Translations under genes and position numbers: made by a program | Assembly (NCBI GenBank): GCA_002239065.1 | Contig: MPNO01000007.1 | Location: 55,421-119,420 of the forward strand | Length of the DNA: 64,000 nt | Source: Defluviicoccus sp. bin129 | Lineage (GTDB): Bacteria; Pseudomonadota; Alphaproteobacteria; MPNO01 | Direction: 5' to 3' | Part shown: one piece after another, positions 8,134 through 17,095 of the stretch | Layout: every line of letters begins with the position of its first letter | Position numbering within the stretch: the first letter of the stretch is position 1 | Notes under the pieces: model-generated | Databases searched by the model: none | Seen by the model: the letters and a program-made list of their open reading frames with translations, nothing else | Told to the model about the DNA's origin: nothing

Positions 8134-9210
8134 CTAGAGCCTGATTTCCTCCCCCAGCAGCGGAAATGCGCCGAGCTCGGTCGCTTCGGTGACTGCCGGC
8201 GCCTCCGTTACGTAGCCCGGATCCAGCTGGTCGAGCGCGGTGACGCCGACCAGCCCCATGGCGTTGTGCATCTCCGCCTCGAGAATTTCCAGCGCTCGGA
8301 TCAGGGTGGCGGTGCCGCCGACGGCGAGCGCCCAGGCCTGGAGCCGGCCGATGGCGACCGCATCGGCGCCTAGCGCGACGGCCTTGAGGACGTCGGTGCC
8401 TCTGGCGATGCCGGAATCGAGCACGATTTCCGCCCTGCCGTCGACCGCCGCCACCACCTCGCGCAGAATGTCGATCGCGCCCTGGCCGTGGTCGAGCTGG
8501 CGCCCGCCGTGGTTGGAGACGTAGACCGCGTCGATCCCGTGCTCGACGGCCATCTCGGCGTCCTCGGCGGTCTGGATCCCCTTTAGGATGAAGGGAAGCC
8601 CGCCATGTTCCTTCATCATCGCCATGGTTTCCCAGGTGATCCTGGTCTGCCATTCGCGCCCGGTCTGCGTGCGGACGCTGGGCGGCAGCCAGCGGGAGAG
8701 CAGCTGGCGCTCGCGGCGGCCGTAATGCGCCGAATCGACGGTCAGCGCCAGCGCCGCATAGCCGGCGTCGCGGGCGCGCGCGACGAGGTCGCGGATCCAG
8801 CAATCGTCGCCGCGGATGTAGATCTGGAAGATCTTGGGGTGGTCGACCGATTCGGCGATCTCCTCCAGCCCCGGCTGGGTGACCGTCGACACCATCTGGA
8901 GCGTGCCGAAACCGGCCGCCGCCCGGGCGACGGCGATAGCGCCGTCCGGGGTGATCGTCTGCAGCGAGCCGATCGGGGCCAGCAGCACCGGGATGCGCAG
9001 AGAGTGGCCGAGCAGCGTTCCGCTCACGTCGATTTCCGAGACGTCGCGCAGCACCCGGGGACGGAAGGCGATGCGGTCGAGCGCGTGCCGGTTGCGCCGC
9101 ATCGTGGTCTCGGTCTCGGCGGCGCCGGTGATGTAGTTCCACACCGGCTGGCTGACGCTCGCGCGGGCGGCGCGGATGATTTCCTGCGTGGTCTCGAAAC
9201 GCTCGGTCAT
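8134..9210 (-). CDS. FMN-dependent alpha-hydroxyacid oxidase (second paralogue)
   Basis: A 358-residue FMN alpha-hydroxyacid dehydrogenase/oxidase family protein, similar in layout to the one at 4552. It has the catalytic SNHGGRQLDHG block and the flavin phosphate-binding region with GIARGTDVLKA. The start at 9210 (M-T-E-R-F-E-T-T) is preferred over an extension to 9312, because it matches the family N-terminus and has GGAGC just upstream. It lies tail-to-head with the orphan antitoxin and is divergent from the ABC transporter operon, with about 90 nt between the two starts. Its substrate is unknown; a 2-hydroxy acid such as lactate or mandelate is expected. Confidence 0.88.
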   Translation of the reverse strand: MTERFETTQEIIRAARASVSQPVWNYITGAAETETTMRRNRHALDRIAFRPRVLRDVSEIDVSGTLLGHSLRIPVLLAPIGSLQTITPDGAIAVARAAAGFGTLQMVSTVTQPGLEEIAESVDHPKIFQIYIRGDDCWIRDLVARARDAGYAALALTVDSAHYGRRERQLLSRWLPPSVRTQTGREWQTRITWETMAMMKEHGGLPFILKGIQTAEDAEMAVEHGIDAVYVSNHGGRQLDHGQGAIDILREVVAAVDGRAEIVLDSGIARGTDVLKAVALGADAVAIGRLQAWALAVGGTATLIRALEILEAEMHNAMGLVGVTALDQLDPGYVTEAPAVTEATELGAFPLLGEEIRL

Positions 9211-9301
9211 GGGGTGCTCCGGTAGTTGGGTCTGCCGCGCCGTTGACAGTGGCCGCGCCAGCGACGAAACATGATCCCACGCGGGCGCGGTGCGGAGAAC
9301 C

Positions 9302-10108
9302 ATGGCCAACATTCTGGAGATTTCCGAGGTCTCGAAGACCTACGATCTGGACAGCGAAAACCCGGTCCAGGCGCTCGACCGGGTCACGCTCGACGTGGCC
9401 CAGGGCGAGTTCGTCTCGGTGATCGGCCCGAGCGGCTGCGGCAAGTCGACCCTGTTCAACATCGTCGGCGGGCTGATCGGCCAGTACGAGGGCAGCGTGC
9501 GGATCGACGGGCGCCCGGTCGACGGCGCGCATCGCGATGTCGGGGTGGTGTTCCAGGAGGAATCGACCTTCCCCTGGCGGACCACGCTCGACAACGTCGC
9601 CTTCCCGCTCGAGGTCCAGGGCATGGCCAAGCCCGAGCGCGAGGACAAGGCACGGAAATTCGTCAGCCTGGTCGGTCTCGACGGGTTCGAGAACCACTAC
9701 CCGGCGCAGCTCTCGGGCGGGATGAAACAGCGCACGGCGGTGGCGCGGACGCTCGCCTACGAGCCGCGCATCATGCTGCTGGACGAGCCGTTCGGCGCGC
9801 TCGACGAGCAGACCCGCATGCTGCTCGGCGACAAGATGCTGGAGATCTGGGCGGCGCTCAACCAGACCATGCTGCTGATCACCCACAACATCACCGAGGC
9901 GGTCCAGCTGTCCGACCGGGTGGTGGTGATGTCGTTCCGCCCGGGCAAGATCAAGGAGGTGATCTCGGTCGACCTGCCGCGCCCGCGCTCCTCGGAGGTG
10001 ATTTCGACGCCCAAATTCGGCGAGTATGTCGGCAGGCTGTGGACCCTGCTGCGCGAGGAGGCGTCGCGCGGGATGGTCGAATCGGAGGCCGAGCTCGCCG
10101 GGCGGTAG
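9302..10108 (+). CDS. ABC transporter ATP-binding protein (NitT/TauT type)
   Basis: A 268-residue ATPase of the nitrate/sulfonate/taurine importer family. The Walker A motif GPSGCGKST, the Q-loop (VFQEES), the signature LSGGMKQR, Walker B (IMLLDEPFGALD) and the switch His (ITHNITEA) are all intact. The start at 9302 follows GGAG; four extra codons upstream are unlikely. It is the first gene of an importer operon followed by a periplasmic binding protein and two permeases. The imported compound is unknown; the linked genes suggest an organic acid or aromatic compound. Confidence 0.95.
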   Translation: MANILEISEVSKTYDLDSENPVQALDRVTLDVAQGEFVSVIGPSGCGKSTLFNIVGGLIGQYEGSVRIDGRPVDGAHRDVGVVFQEESTFPWRTTLDNVAFPLEVQGMAKPEREDKARKFVSLVGLDGFENHYPAQLSGGMKQRTAVARTLAYEPRIMLLDEPFGALDEQTRMLLGDKMLEIWAALNQTMLLITHNITEAVQLSDRVVVMSFRPGKIKEVISVDLPRPRSSEVISTPKFGEYVGRLWTLLREEASRGMVESEAELAGR

Positions 10109-10172
10109 GGGGCTTTTCGCGGCCGTCGCGCGTTTCGGATAGACTGTCGCGGCTGTACATCAGGAGGAAACA

Positions 10173-11138
10173 ATGGCTCGATATGTGAAGACGGCGGCGC
10201 TGGCCGCAATGGCGGTTGCGGTCGCCGCCGCGCCCGTCGCGGCGCTCGACAAGGTCCGCATGGTCAACAGCACCAAGGTGGTGTTCGAGACCGAGCATCC
10301 CTATGCCGCCAAGGAGAACGGGATCTTCGAGAAATACGGGCTCGACGTCTCGATCATCCACGGCTCGGGCGGCGCGGCGTCGCTCCAGGCGGTGATCACC
10401 GGAAGCCAGGACGTGGTCTGGGGGAACGGCGTGCTCGGCGTGGTCTCGGCCTACGCCAAGGGAGCGCCGGTCCGCGTGCTCGGCAGCAATATCCGCGGCG
10501 TGCCGGACCTCTACTGGTATGTGAAGACCGACAGCCCGATCAAGAGCTTCAAGGACCTCAAGGCGAGCGACGAGTTCGTCTATTCGCGTCCCGGCTCGAC
10601 CACCAACCTGGCCGTGCTGTTCATCAAGGAAGCGCTCAACGTCCCGGCCAAGGCGGTCTCGGTCGGCGGGCCGTCGGGCTCGCGCACCCAGCTCATGTCG
10701 GGCCAGGTGGCCACCGGGTGGTCGGTCTTCCCGCTCAACAAGAACCTGCTGCGCGAGAAGAAGATCCGCATCATCGGCACCGGGGCGGCGGCCGCGGCGC
10801 TGACCGGCACCACCATCCGGGTGATCGTGGCCAACGTGAACTGGCTCGAAAAGAACCGCGACGCGGCCAGGCGCCTGATGAACGCGCTGACGGAAGGCCA
10901 GGCGCGCACCTATTCGAGCGACGAGCAGCTCCAGGCCTATGCCAAGCGCTGGAAGCTCAACTACGAGGACATCAAGTCGGCGCCGATGGACACGCCGCTC
11001 AACTCCTCGACCTTCCTGCCGGTCGCCGGGCTTGAGAAGATCAACCAGATCGCGCTGGAGAACAAGAAGATCAAGAAGCTGCTCACCGCGGAACAGCTCC
11101 ACGAGCTGGTGCATCCGATGGGCAACAAGCCGATCTAG
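10173..11138 (+). CDS. ABC transporter substrate-binding protein (NMT1/SsuA-like)
   Basis: A 321-residue periplasmic binding protein. A signal peptide covers about the first 24 residues (charged start, Ala-rich core, cleavage near APVAALD). The mature part has the NMT1/ThiY-like fold, with AAKENGIFEKYGLDVSIIHG near the start and a typical IVANVNWLEKNRDAARRLMNA helix late. It captures the substrate for the importer coded around it. The Shine-Dalgarno AGGAGGA lies 4 nt before the ATG, the strongest in the operon, as expected for an abundant periplasmic protein. Confidence 0.92.
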   Translation: MARYVKTAALAAMAVAVAAAPVAALDKVRMVNSTKVVFETEHPYAAKENGIFEKYGLDVSIIHGSGGAASLQAVITGSQDVVWGNGVLGVVSAYAKGAPVRVLGSNIRGVPDLYWYVKTDSPIKSFKDLKASDEFVYSRPGSTTNLAVLFIKEALNVPAKAVSVGGPSGSRTQLMSGQVATGWSVFPLNKNLLREKKIRIIGTGAAAAALTGTTIRVIVANVNWLEKNRDAARRLMNALTEGQARTYSSDEQLQAYAKRWKLNYEDIKSAPMDTPLNSSTFLPVAGLEKINQIALENKKIKKLLTAEQLHELVHPMGNKPI

Positions 11139-11162
11139 TCCGCCGCGTACGGACGGCGCGGG

Positions 11163-11924
11163 ATGACGGGTTCGTTCAGGCTGTCGAAGTCGCCCGTCCT
11201 GGTCGGCGCTCTCGGGGTCGCGGTGTTCCTCTGCGTGCTCGAGATCGCGGTCGAGACCGGGATGGTGATGGAACTCGTCGTCCCCCGCCCGTCCGACACC
11301 TTTCTCGCCTTCCCGCCGGTCCAGGAGGACATGGACCTGGTGGGCAACTTCTTCGTCACCCTCGGCATGACCGCGGCCTCGACCGCGATCGCGCTTTCGA
11401 TCGGGGTGCCGTTCGGCTATTTCCTCTACCGCAACCGGCGCTACGGCATCGCCTATGAGGGCTGGCTCGCCGCCGCCTTCGCCGCGCCGACGGTGCTGCT
11501 CTACCCGCTGTTCCTGGTGATCTTCGGGCGGACCTATCTGACCCTGATCATGATGGGCTTCATCCCGGGCGCGATCCCCATCGTGATCCAGACCCGCCAG
11601 GGCCTGCTCGGCGTGTCGCAGACGCTGCTCAACGTCGGGCGGAGCTTCAACGTCTCCGATCGCGAGATGTTCTGGAAGATCCAGCTTCCGAGCGCCGTTC
11701 CGACCATCTTCACGGGCATTCGGATCGGGGTGATGTATACTCTCGTCAACATCGTGGCGATCGAGTACCTGATCGATTTCGGCGGGCTGGGGCGGATCGT
11801 CTCCGAAATGTATTTCCGCTTCGATACCCCCGGCACCTATGCCAGCATCGTCGCGGTGATCCTGGTCAGCGTGTTCTTCTACTGGGGCTTCGGGAGGATC
11901 GAGAAGTGGCTCAGGCCGGTGTAG
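11163..11924 (+). CDS. ABC transporter permease (NitT/TauT type)
   Basis: A 253-residue inner-membrane permease with about six hydrophobic segments. The EAA-like loop is visible around NVGRSFNVSDREMFWKIQLP, which docks on the ATPase. The Gly-rich segment after it is typical of SsuC/TauC-like permeases. The 3' end overlaps the second permease by 19 nt, so the two are translationally coupled and probably form a heterodimeric channel. Confidence 0.92.
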   Translation: MTGSFRLSKSPVLVGALGVAVFLCVLEIAVETGMVMELVVPRPSDTFLAFPPVQEDMDLVGNFFVTLGMTAASTAIALSIGVPFGYFLYRNRRYGIAYEGWLAAAFAAPTVLLYPLFLVIFGRTYLTLIMMGFIPGAIPIVIQTRQGLLGVSQTLLNVGRSFNVSDREMFWKIQLPSAVPTIFTGIRIGVMYTLVNIVAIEYLIDFGGLGRIVSEMYFRFDTPGTYASIVAVILVSVFFYWGFGRIEKWLRPV

Positions 11925-12751
11925 TCCGAACCGCGGCGCCCGCGATCGCGACCGACCGCGAGGCCTCGGTGTTCCGCATCCGCGTCCTCACCGTGATCTG
12001 TCTGCTGGTGGCGTGGGAGGGGCTGGCGGCGCTCGGCGCTCTCGAGATCCTCTACGGCGACGTGATCCCGTCGTCGTGGAAGATCGCGGTGGCGGTGTGG
12101 GGCGAGGTCACGGCGGCGGATTTCTATCGCGACCTCGGCATCACCTTCGCCGAGCACATCGTCGGCTTCATCGTGGGCTCGGCCATCGCGCTCGCGCTCG
12201 GCATCGCCATGGGGGTGAACCCGCTGCTGCGCAAGGCGATCGAGCCCTATCTCAACGCCATCGGCTCGACGCCCAAGATCATCTTCCTGCCGATCCTGTT
12301 CCTGGTCTTCGGCACCGGGATCGATTCCAAGATGGCCAAGGGCGCGCTGTCGGCGTTCTTCCCGGTGGTGTTCTCGACCGCGCTCGGCATGATCCTGATC
12401 AACCCGGTGCTGCTCCGCGTCGGCCAGTCGTTCAACCTCAACCGCTGGCAGACGGTGGTCAAGATCTACATCCCGGCGATGGTGAACCCGGTCATCACCG
12501 GGCTCCGGCTGGGCATGGCGATCACCGTCATCGGCGTGCTGGTCGCCGAGCTCAAATTTGCCGACGGGGGTCTCGGCTACCGGCTGGGGAACTACTACGA
12601 GCAGTTCAGGATCGCCGAGATGTACGCGATCATACTGATCATCTTCGCGCTCGCCGCGCTCGCCAATATGGGCATGACGCGGCTGCAGACCTATGCCAAC
12701 CGGCATCAGGGCGGGGCCGGGGCGCACAGCCTCTCGGTCGCGACCAACTGA
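11906..12751 (+). CDS. ABC transporter permease (NitT/TauT type), second subunit
   Basis: A 281-residue integral membrane protein of the same family. The EAA-like motif lies in RVGQSFNLNRWQTVVKIYIP, and the ending L-K-F-A-D-G-G-L-G-Y resembles other SsuC-like permeases. It begins inside the previous permease gene. Two different permeases, one ATPase and one binding protein complete an importer. About 35 nt separate it from the Rieske protein, which has its own GGAGGAG site. Confidence 0.92.
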   Translation: MAQAGVVRTAAPAIATDREASVFRIRVLTVICLLVAWEGLAALGALEILYGDVIPSSWKIAVAVWGEVTAADFYRDLGITFAEHIVGFIVGSAIALALGIAMGVNPLLRKAIEPYLNAIGSTPKIIFLPILFLVFGTGIDSKMAKGALSAFFPVVFSTALGMILINPVLLRVGQSFNLNRWQTVVKIYIPAMVNPVITGLRLGMAITVIGVLVAELKFADGGLGYRLGNYYEQFRIAEMYAIILIIFALAALANMGMTRLQTYANRHQGGAGAHSLSVATN

Positions 12752-12786
12752 GGCGCCGGCACAGGATTGACCAGGAGGAGACGGGA

Positions 12787-13155
12787 ATGGCAAAGGAGAT
12801 CTTTGTCGCCAAGTCCGACGACCTGCCCGACGGCGAGCGCAAGATCGTTCCCAACGGCAATTCGGAGATCGGCGTCTACCGGGTGAGGGGGCGGCTGTTC
12901 GCCTACCAGAACCTGTGCGCCCACCAGGGCGGGCCGGCCTGCGAGGGGCTGCTGATGGCCAAGGTCGAGGAGGTCATCGCCGAGGACAAGACCTATCAGG
13001 GGATGCGCTTCAACCACGACGAGATGCACATCGTCTGCCCCTGGCACGGCTGGGAATACGATCTGGAGAGCGGCGTGATGGTCGCGGATCCGACATTCCG
13101 CCTGCGGAAATACGACGTCGTCGAGAAGGAGGACGGCATCTATGTCCTCGCCTGA
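12787..13155 (+). CDS. Rieske [2Fe-2S] protein with a long inter-motif loop
   Basis: A 122-residue soluble Rieske ferredoxin. Both cluster-binding motifs are present, C-A-H-Q-G-G and C-P-W-H-G-W. Usually about 15-18 residues separate them in ferredoxin-type Rieske proteins, whereas here 37 residues intervene, including a charged stretch that could fold over the cluster. It could carry electrons to an oxygenase or act as a redox subunit for the amidohydrolase-family enzyme two genes on. No terminal oxygenase lies in this operon. The next gene overlaps it by 14 nt. Confidence 0.88.
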   Translation: MAKEIFVAKSDDLPDGERKIVPNGNSEIGVYRVRGRLFAYQNLCAHQGGPACEGLLMAKVEEVIAEDKTYQGMRFNHDEMHIVCPWHGWEYDLESGVMVADPTFRLRKYDVVEKEDGIYVLA

Positions 13156-13468
13156 GCAGCCGGAGGACGAGTTCGGCGACCTGCTCGCCGATGTCGGGGA
13201 GGAGACGGGCAAGCTCCAGGCATTCGCCGAGAAGATGCTCGAACTCAAGGAGGGCGAGGAGCCGCCCGACGCGCTGATCCAGGAGGGACTCACCGCGCTG
13301 ACCAGGCTCTACACGGTCAAGTTCCAGGTCGGCGAGCGCTGGTCGCCTTTCGTCGACGACCGCGCGATGCCGGCGACGGCGGTGATGATCATGTGCACCG
13401 CCATGCTGCGGGCGGTGAATGTCGAGCTGTTCGAGCTCGGCATGTGGCAAGCCTGGTCGGGCGCCTGA
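13142..13468 (+). CDS. Small acidic protein of unknown function linked to the Rieske gene
   Basis: A 108-residue protein I do not recognise. The N-terminal third is strongly acidic (EQPEDEFGDLLADVGEETG), the middle is amphipathic, and the C-terminal part is more hydrophobic (AVMIMCTAMLRAVNVELFELGMWQAW). It starts inside the Rieske gene (14-nt overlap), which suggests the two products are made in fixed ratio and may interact. It is followed 12 nt later by the amidohydrolase. It may be an accessory subunit for that enzyme or the Rieske protein; this is inference from position. Confidence 0.75.
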   Translation: MSSPEQPEDEFGDLLADVGEETGKLQAFAEKMLELKEGEEPPDALIQEGLTALTRLYTVKFQVGERWSPFVDDRAMPATAVMIMCTAMLRAVNVELFELGMWQAWSGA

Positions 13469-13480
13469 CGGAGACGGGAA

Positions 13481-14719
13481 ATGGATATTCCGACAAGCGA
13501 CATCCACAAGATGAGCGTCGAGGAGTTCGACACCAAGAAGCTCCTGATCAACGCGGCGCGCCAGCGCGACCGGCGCAAGCTGGAGGACGTGCTGATCGTC
13601 GACGTCGACTGCCATCACTACGAGAACGAGTCGCTCCGCGACATCATCCAGTACATCGAGGACCCGGTGATCAAGCAGACCGGGCTGCTCTATTCGGGCA
13701 GCGGCACCGGGGCGCAGACGCCGCTGCTCCCGGGCGTCGTCGGCTACCAGGACGTCTCGGGCCGGGTGATGCGCTACCCGCTGCGCAAGCTGGAGCAGAC
13801 GCCGGCCGACGGCACCCACCGCGACGTCCATTTGTCGCTCAAGTGGATGGATGCGATGGGGGTCGATTATGTCTCGATGTTCCCGACGCCGATGCTGCTC
13901 CTCGGCCTGCACCCGCAGCCCGAGATCGAGGTCGCGATGTCGCGCGCCTACAACCGCTGGCTGGTGGAACAGATCCTGCCGCAGAACGAGCGCATCACCT
14001 CGATGCTCTATCTGCCGTTCAACGACCCCGAAGCCGCCTACAGGATGGTGGAGGAGTTCGGCGACAGGAAGGGGGTGGTCGGGTTCTCGGTGGTGTCGAC
14101 GCGCTACAAGCCGGTCTACGACAACGCCTATATGAAGACCTACCGGCTGATGGAGGAGATGGGCAAGCCGCTCGCCTTCCACGCCTCCTATAACTGGAAC
14201 GACCCGCTGCTCGGCGCCACCAACCGGTTCCTCGTCACCCACGCGATGGGCTTCACCATCTACAACGCCATGCATTGCGCCAACTGGGTGATCAACGGCC
14301 TGCCCGAGCGTTTCCCCGGGCTCAAGGTGGTGTGGATCGAATCGGGGCTCGCCTGGGTCCCGTGGCTCATGCAGCGCCTCGACAACGACTACCGGATGCG
14401 CAGCTCCGAGGCGCCGTCGCTGAAGAAGCTGCCGAGCGAGTACATGCAGGACATGTACTACTCGTCGCAGCCGATGGAGGTCCCCAACGATCTCGACGTG
14501 CTCGAGATGACGTTCAAGATGATCAAGGCCGAGACCCAGCTCTGCTGGTGTTCCGACTACCCGCACTGGGACATGGACCTGCCGAGCGTGATCTACGACC
14601 TGCCCTTCCTCGACGAGACGGCGAAGCGCAACATCCTCGGCGAGAACGCCCGCAAGCTGTTCGACCTCGACGTCTCCGGCCGCTTCCCGGACTACACACC
14701 GCCCGGCGGCGGCGCGTGA
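13481..14719 (+). CDS. Amidohydrolase-superfamily protein (ACMSD-like decarboxylase/hydrolase)
   Basis: A 412-residue member of the amidohydrolase_2 group, which includes ACMS decarboxylase, gamma-resorcylate decarboxylase and 4-oxalomesaconate hydratase. The first metal-binding motif appears as VDVDCHHYEN, a conserved His is in AFHASYNW, and WIESGLAWVPWLM and CSDYPHWDMD near the end are typical of this group. It likely decarboxylates or hydrolyses a ring-derived acid in the cytoplasm. Linked to an importer, a Rieske protein and lyase-family genes, it probably belongs to catabolism of the imported compound. Confidence 0.85.
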   Translation: MDIPTSDIHKMSVEEFDTKKLLINAARQRDRRKLEDVLIVDVDCHHYENESLRDIIQYIEDPVIKQTGLLYSGSGTGAQTPLLPGVVGYQDVSGRVMRYPLRKLEQTPADGTHRDVHLSLKWMDAMGVDYVSMFPTPMLLLGLHPQPEIEVAMSRAYNRWLVEQILPQNERITSMLYLPFNDPEAAYRMVEEFGDRKGVVGFSVVSTRYKPVYDNAYMKTYRLMEEMGKPLAFHASYNWNDPLLGATNRFLVTHAMGFTIYNAMHCANWVINGLPERFPGLKVVWIESGLAWVPWLMQRLDNDYRMRSSEAPSLKKLPSEYMQDMYYSSQPMEVPNDLDVLEMTFKMIKAETQLCWCSDYPHWDMDLPSVIYDLPFLDETAKRNILGENARKLFDLDVSGRFPDYTPPGGGA

Positions 14720-14720
14720 A

Positions 14721-14792
14721 CGCCGCCACGGCCCCCCCGGCCCCCCGACACGCGCCCGGCCCCCCGCCCCCCCCCCCGCCGGCGGCCGCGGT
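14721..14792. other. G/C-only stretch between amidohydrolase and MmgE/PrpD genes
   Basis: Almost only C and G occur here, with several runs of six to eleven C. A 12-nt block (CCGGCGGCCGCG) appears at 14779 and again at 14829. The N-terminus of the next protein may therefore be wrong. Confidence 0.6.
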
Positions 14793-16175
14793 GTGACCGC
14801 CGCCCGGGCCCGCCGGTCCCCCGCCGAGCCGGCGGCCGCGCCGACGCTCACCGAAGGGCTGGTCCCGCTGATCCGCGCGCGATCCATCGCGCCGGCCGAT
14901 CTCGACGCGATGGCGCTGATCGTGCTCGACGGCATCGCCAACATGCTGGCCGGCCGGGCGACCGAGCCGGGGCGGATCCTGCGGCGCTGGGGCGCCGACC
15001 GGCGGGACCCCGGGCGCCGCGCCCTGGTGATGGGCGGCTGCATGCACGTCCTCGAGGTCGACGACCTGCATCGCGGCTCGGTCACCCATCCGGGATGCGT
15101 CGTCATCCCCGCCGCGCTGGCGCTCGCCGACGGGGAGGAGGCGGACGGCGAGACCTTCCTGCGCGCGGTGCTGCACGGCTTCGAGGCGGTCTGCCGGGTC
15201 GGCATGTCGGTCGGCCCGGCCCACTACAGGGTCTGGCACAACACCGCGACCTGCGGACCCTTCGGCGCGGCGATGGCGGCCGCTTCGCTGATCGGGCTCG
15301 ACGACGAGGCTGCGGTCCACGCGCTCGGCAATGCCGGGACCCAGTCTGCCGGGCTGTGGGAATTCCTCAACACAGGCGCGATGAGCAAGCATTTCCATGC
15401 CGGGCGCGCGGCGGAAGCCGGGGTGGTCGCGGCGGAGCTTGCGGCGGGGGGGGGGGGCGGCGGGCCGCGCGGGCCCGGGGGGGGGGCGGGGGCGGAGCTT
15501 GGGGGGGGCGGCTTCGCCGGGCCGCCGGCGATCCTGGAAGGGCCGCAGGGTCTCTACGCCGGCGCCTGCCCCGACGCGGACCCGGACGCGGTGCTGCGCC
15601 GCCCGGATGCGCCGTGGCAAGTGCATGCGACCTCGATCAAGCCCTGGCCGTCCTGCCGCCACACCCATCCCGTGATCGACGCCGCGCTCGAACTCTCGGC
15701 GCGGGTCGACGCGGCGGAAATCGCCGGAATCGAGGCGTCTACCTACCGGGCGGCGGTCGATGTCTGCGACCGGCCGGCGCCGACCTCGCCCTACGAGGCG
15801 AAGTTCTCGCTCCAGCACTGTATCGCCGCGGCGCTCGCCGACGGCGCCGTCGGTTTCGAGTCCTTCGAAGCCGGCGCGCGCGACCGGCTCGCCGGGCTGC
15901 GCTCCCGGGTGAGGGTGGGGGCGGGCGAGCCCTACATGTCGGACTATCCTGCCGCCTGGGGCGGCGCGGTGACGGTGGCCTTCTCCGACGGCAGGCGGGT
16001 GAGTGCCGCCCGCCGGCAGTGCAAGGGCGATCCCGAAGCCGCGCTCGACGGCGACGCGATGGCGCGGAAGGCGCGCGAATTGCTGCGCTTCGGCGGGGTT
16101 GCCGAACCCGAGACCGTCATCGAGGGCGTGCTCGCCATGGCCGGCGGCGGCAAGGTGCCCGCCTTCGACATCTGA
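14793..16175 (+). CDS. MmgE/PrpD family protein
   Basis: A 460-residue member of the MmgE/PrpD superfamily (2-methylcitrate dehydratase, cis-aconitate decarboxylase, iminodisuccinate epimerase). Recognisable blocks are GGCMHVLEVDDLHRGSVTHP, GNAGTQSAGLWEFL and KPWPSCRHTHP; the last two are hallmarks. The start is placed at GTG 14793, but the preceding G/C-rich stretch makes this uncertain. Around residues 217-240 the protein has a Gly-rich insert with near duplication of an AEL-Gly segment, which is absent from the family and probably an artefact. The enzyme could dehydrate or epimerise a small carboxylic acid in the same pathway as the neighbouring lyase. Confidence 0.82.
   Translation: MTAARARRSPAEPAAAPTLTEGLVPLIRARSIAPADLDAMALIVLDGIANMLAGRATEPGRILRRWGADRRDPGRRALVMGGCMHVLEVDDLHRGSVTHPGCVVIPAALALADGEEADGETFLRAVLHGFEAVCRVGMSVGPAHYRVWHNTATCGPFGAAMAAASLIGLDDEAAVHALGNAGTQSAGLWEFLNTGAMSKHFHAGRAAEAGVVAAELAAGGGGGGPRGPGGGAGAELGGGGFAGPPAILEGPQGLYAGACPDADPDAVLRRPDAPWQVHATSIKPWPSCRHTHPVIDAALELSARVDAAEIAGIEASTYRAAVDVCDRPAPTSPYEAKFSLQHCIAAALADGAVGFESFEAGARDRLAGLRSRVRVGAGEPYMSDYPAAWGGAVTVAFSDGRRVSAARRQCKGDPEAALDGDAMARKARELLRFGGVAEPETVIEGVLAMAGGGKVPAFDI
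15442..15506. other. G-run insertion inside the MmgE/PrpD gene
   Basis: The sequence is almost all G and C, with runs of 10-12 G. The block GCGGAGCTTG occurs at 15432 and again at 15492, exactly 60 nt apart, which keeps the frame. This looks like a short in-frame duplication whose copy decayed to G/C, or an assembly error. Confidence 0.65.
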
Positions 16176-16186
16176 AAGGACGGGGG

Positions 16187-17023
16187 ATGGCGGATTCCGC
16201 ACAGGTCGCGAAGGCGGAAGCCTTCAGGGCGCTGCATGACGGGCCGGAACCGCTGGTCCTGGTCAACGCCTCCGATGCGTCGATCGCCCGCATCGTCGTC
16301 GAGGCCGGCTATCCCGCCATCGCCACCTCGAGCGCGGGCATCGCCTGGCTGATGGGCTATGCCGACGGCGAGAACATACCCCGCGAGGAAATGCTCTGGA
16401 TGGTGCGCCGCATCGCCGAGCGCGTCGACGTGCCGGTGACCGCCGACATGGAGGCGGGCTACGGGACCGAGCCCAAGGCGGTGGCCGACACCGTGCGCGC
16501 GACCGTCGAGGCCGGGGCCGTGGGGCTCAATATCGAGGACGGCACGATCCGCTCGTCCGAGCCGCTGCTCGATTTCGACCTCGCGGTGGCGCGGATCGCC
16601 GCCGGGCGCGAGGCGGCGGACGAGACCGGCGTGCCGGCCGTCCTCAACGCGCGCTGCGACGTGTTCCTGCGCGGCGGCACGGGCCCGGAGGCGCTCGCCG
16701 AAGCGATCCGCCGCTGCAACGCCTTTCGCGAGGCCGGCGCGGACTGCCTGTTCGTTCCCTTCGCGCGCGATGCCGAGACCATCGGCGCCCTGGTCGAGGG
16801 CATCGACGGCCCGGTGAACATTCTGGCGGGCGCGGTCTCCCCGCCGATCCCGGAGCTCAAGCGGCTCGGTGTCGCCCGGGTGAGCATCGGCGGGCTGCTC
16901 TCGCTCGCCTACGCCACGCTGGCGCGCGACGCCGCGGCCGAGCTCGCCGATGGGGGCGCCTACGGCTTCGCCAGGGGCGTCATCCTGCACCCGGAGATGA
17001 ACGCCCTGATGGCGGGCGCGTAG
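16187..17023 (+). CDS. Isocitrate lyase/phosphoenolpyruvate mutase family protein
   Basis: A 278-residue protein of the ICL/PEPM superfamily. The Mg-binding DMEAGYG block lies near residues 89-95, followed by NIEDG and LNARCDVFL. Family members cleave C-C bonds (methylisocitrate, dimethylmalate, oxaloacetate) or rearrange phosphonates. The KKCGH catalytic loop of true isocitrate lyases is absent, so it is closer to the oxaloacetate-decarboxylase/PEP-mutase-like branch. The ATG at 16187 sits after AAAGGACGGGGG. With the MmgE/PrpD gene it resembles a methylcitrate-cycle-like pair for a different branched acid; that is inference. Confidence 0.85.
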   Translation: MADSAQVAKAEAFRALHDGPEPLVLVNASDASIARIVVEAGYPAIATSSAGIAWLMGYADGENIPREEMLWMVRRIAERVDVPVTADMEAGYGTEPKAVADTVRATVEAGAVGLNIEDGTIRSSEPLLDFDLAVARIAAGREAADETGVPAVLNARCDVFLRGGTGPEALAEAIRRCNAFREAGADCLFVPFARDAETIGALVEGIDGPVNILAGAVSPPIPELKRLGVARVSIGGLLSLAYATLARDAAAELADGGAYGFARGVILHPEMNALMAGA

Positions 17024-17095
17024 GGCGATTCCAATCCGACCCCGTTCGCTCTACCATTCGCGCTGCGGCGCGGGCGAAGCGCCGGGGAGGATACG

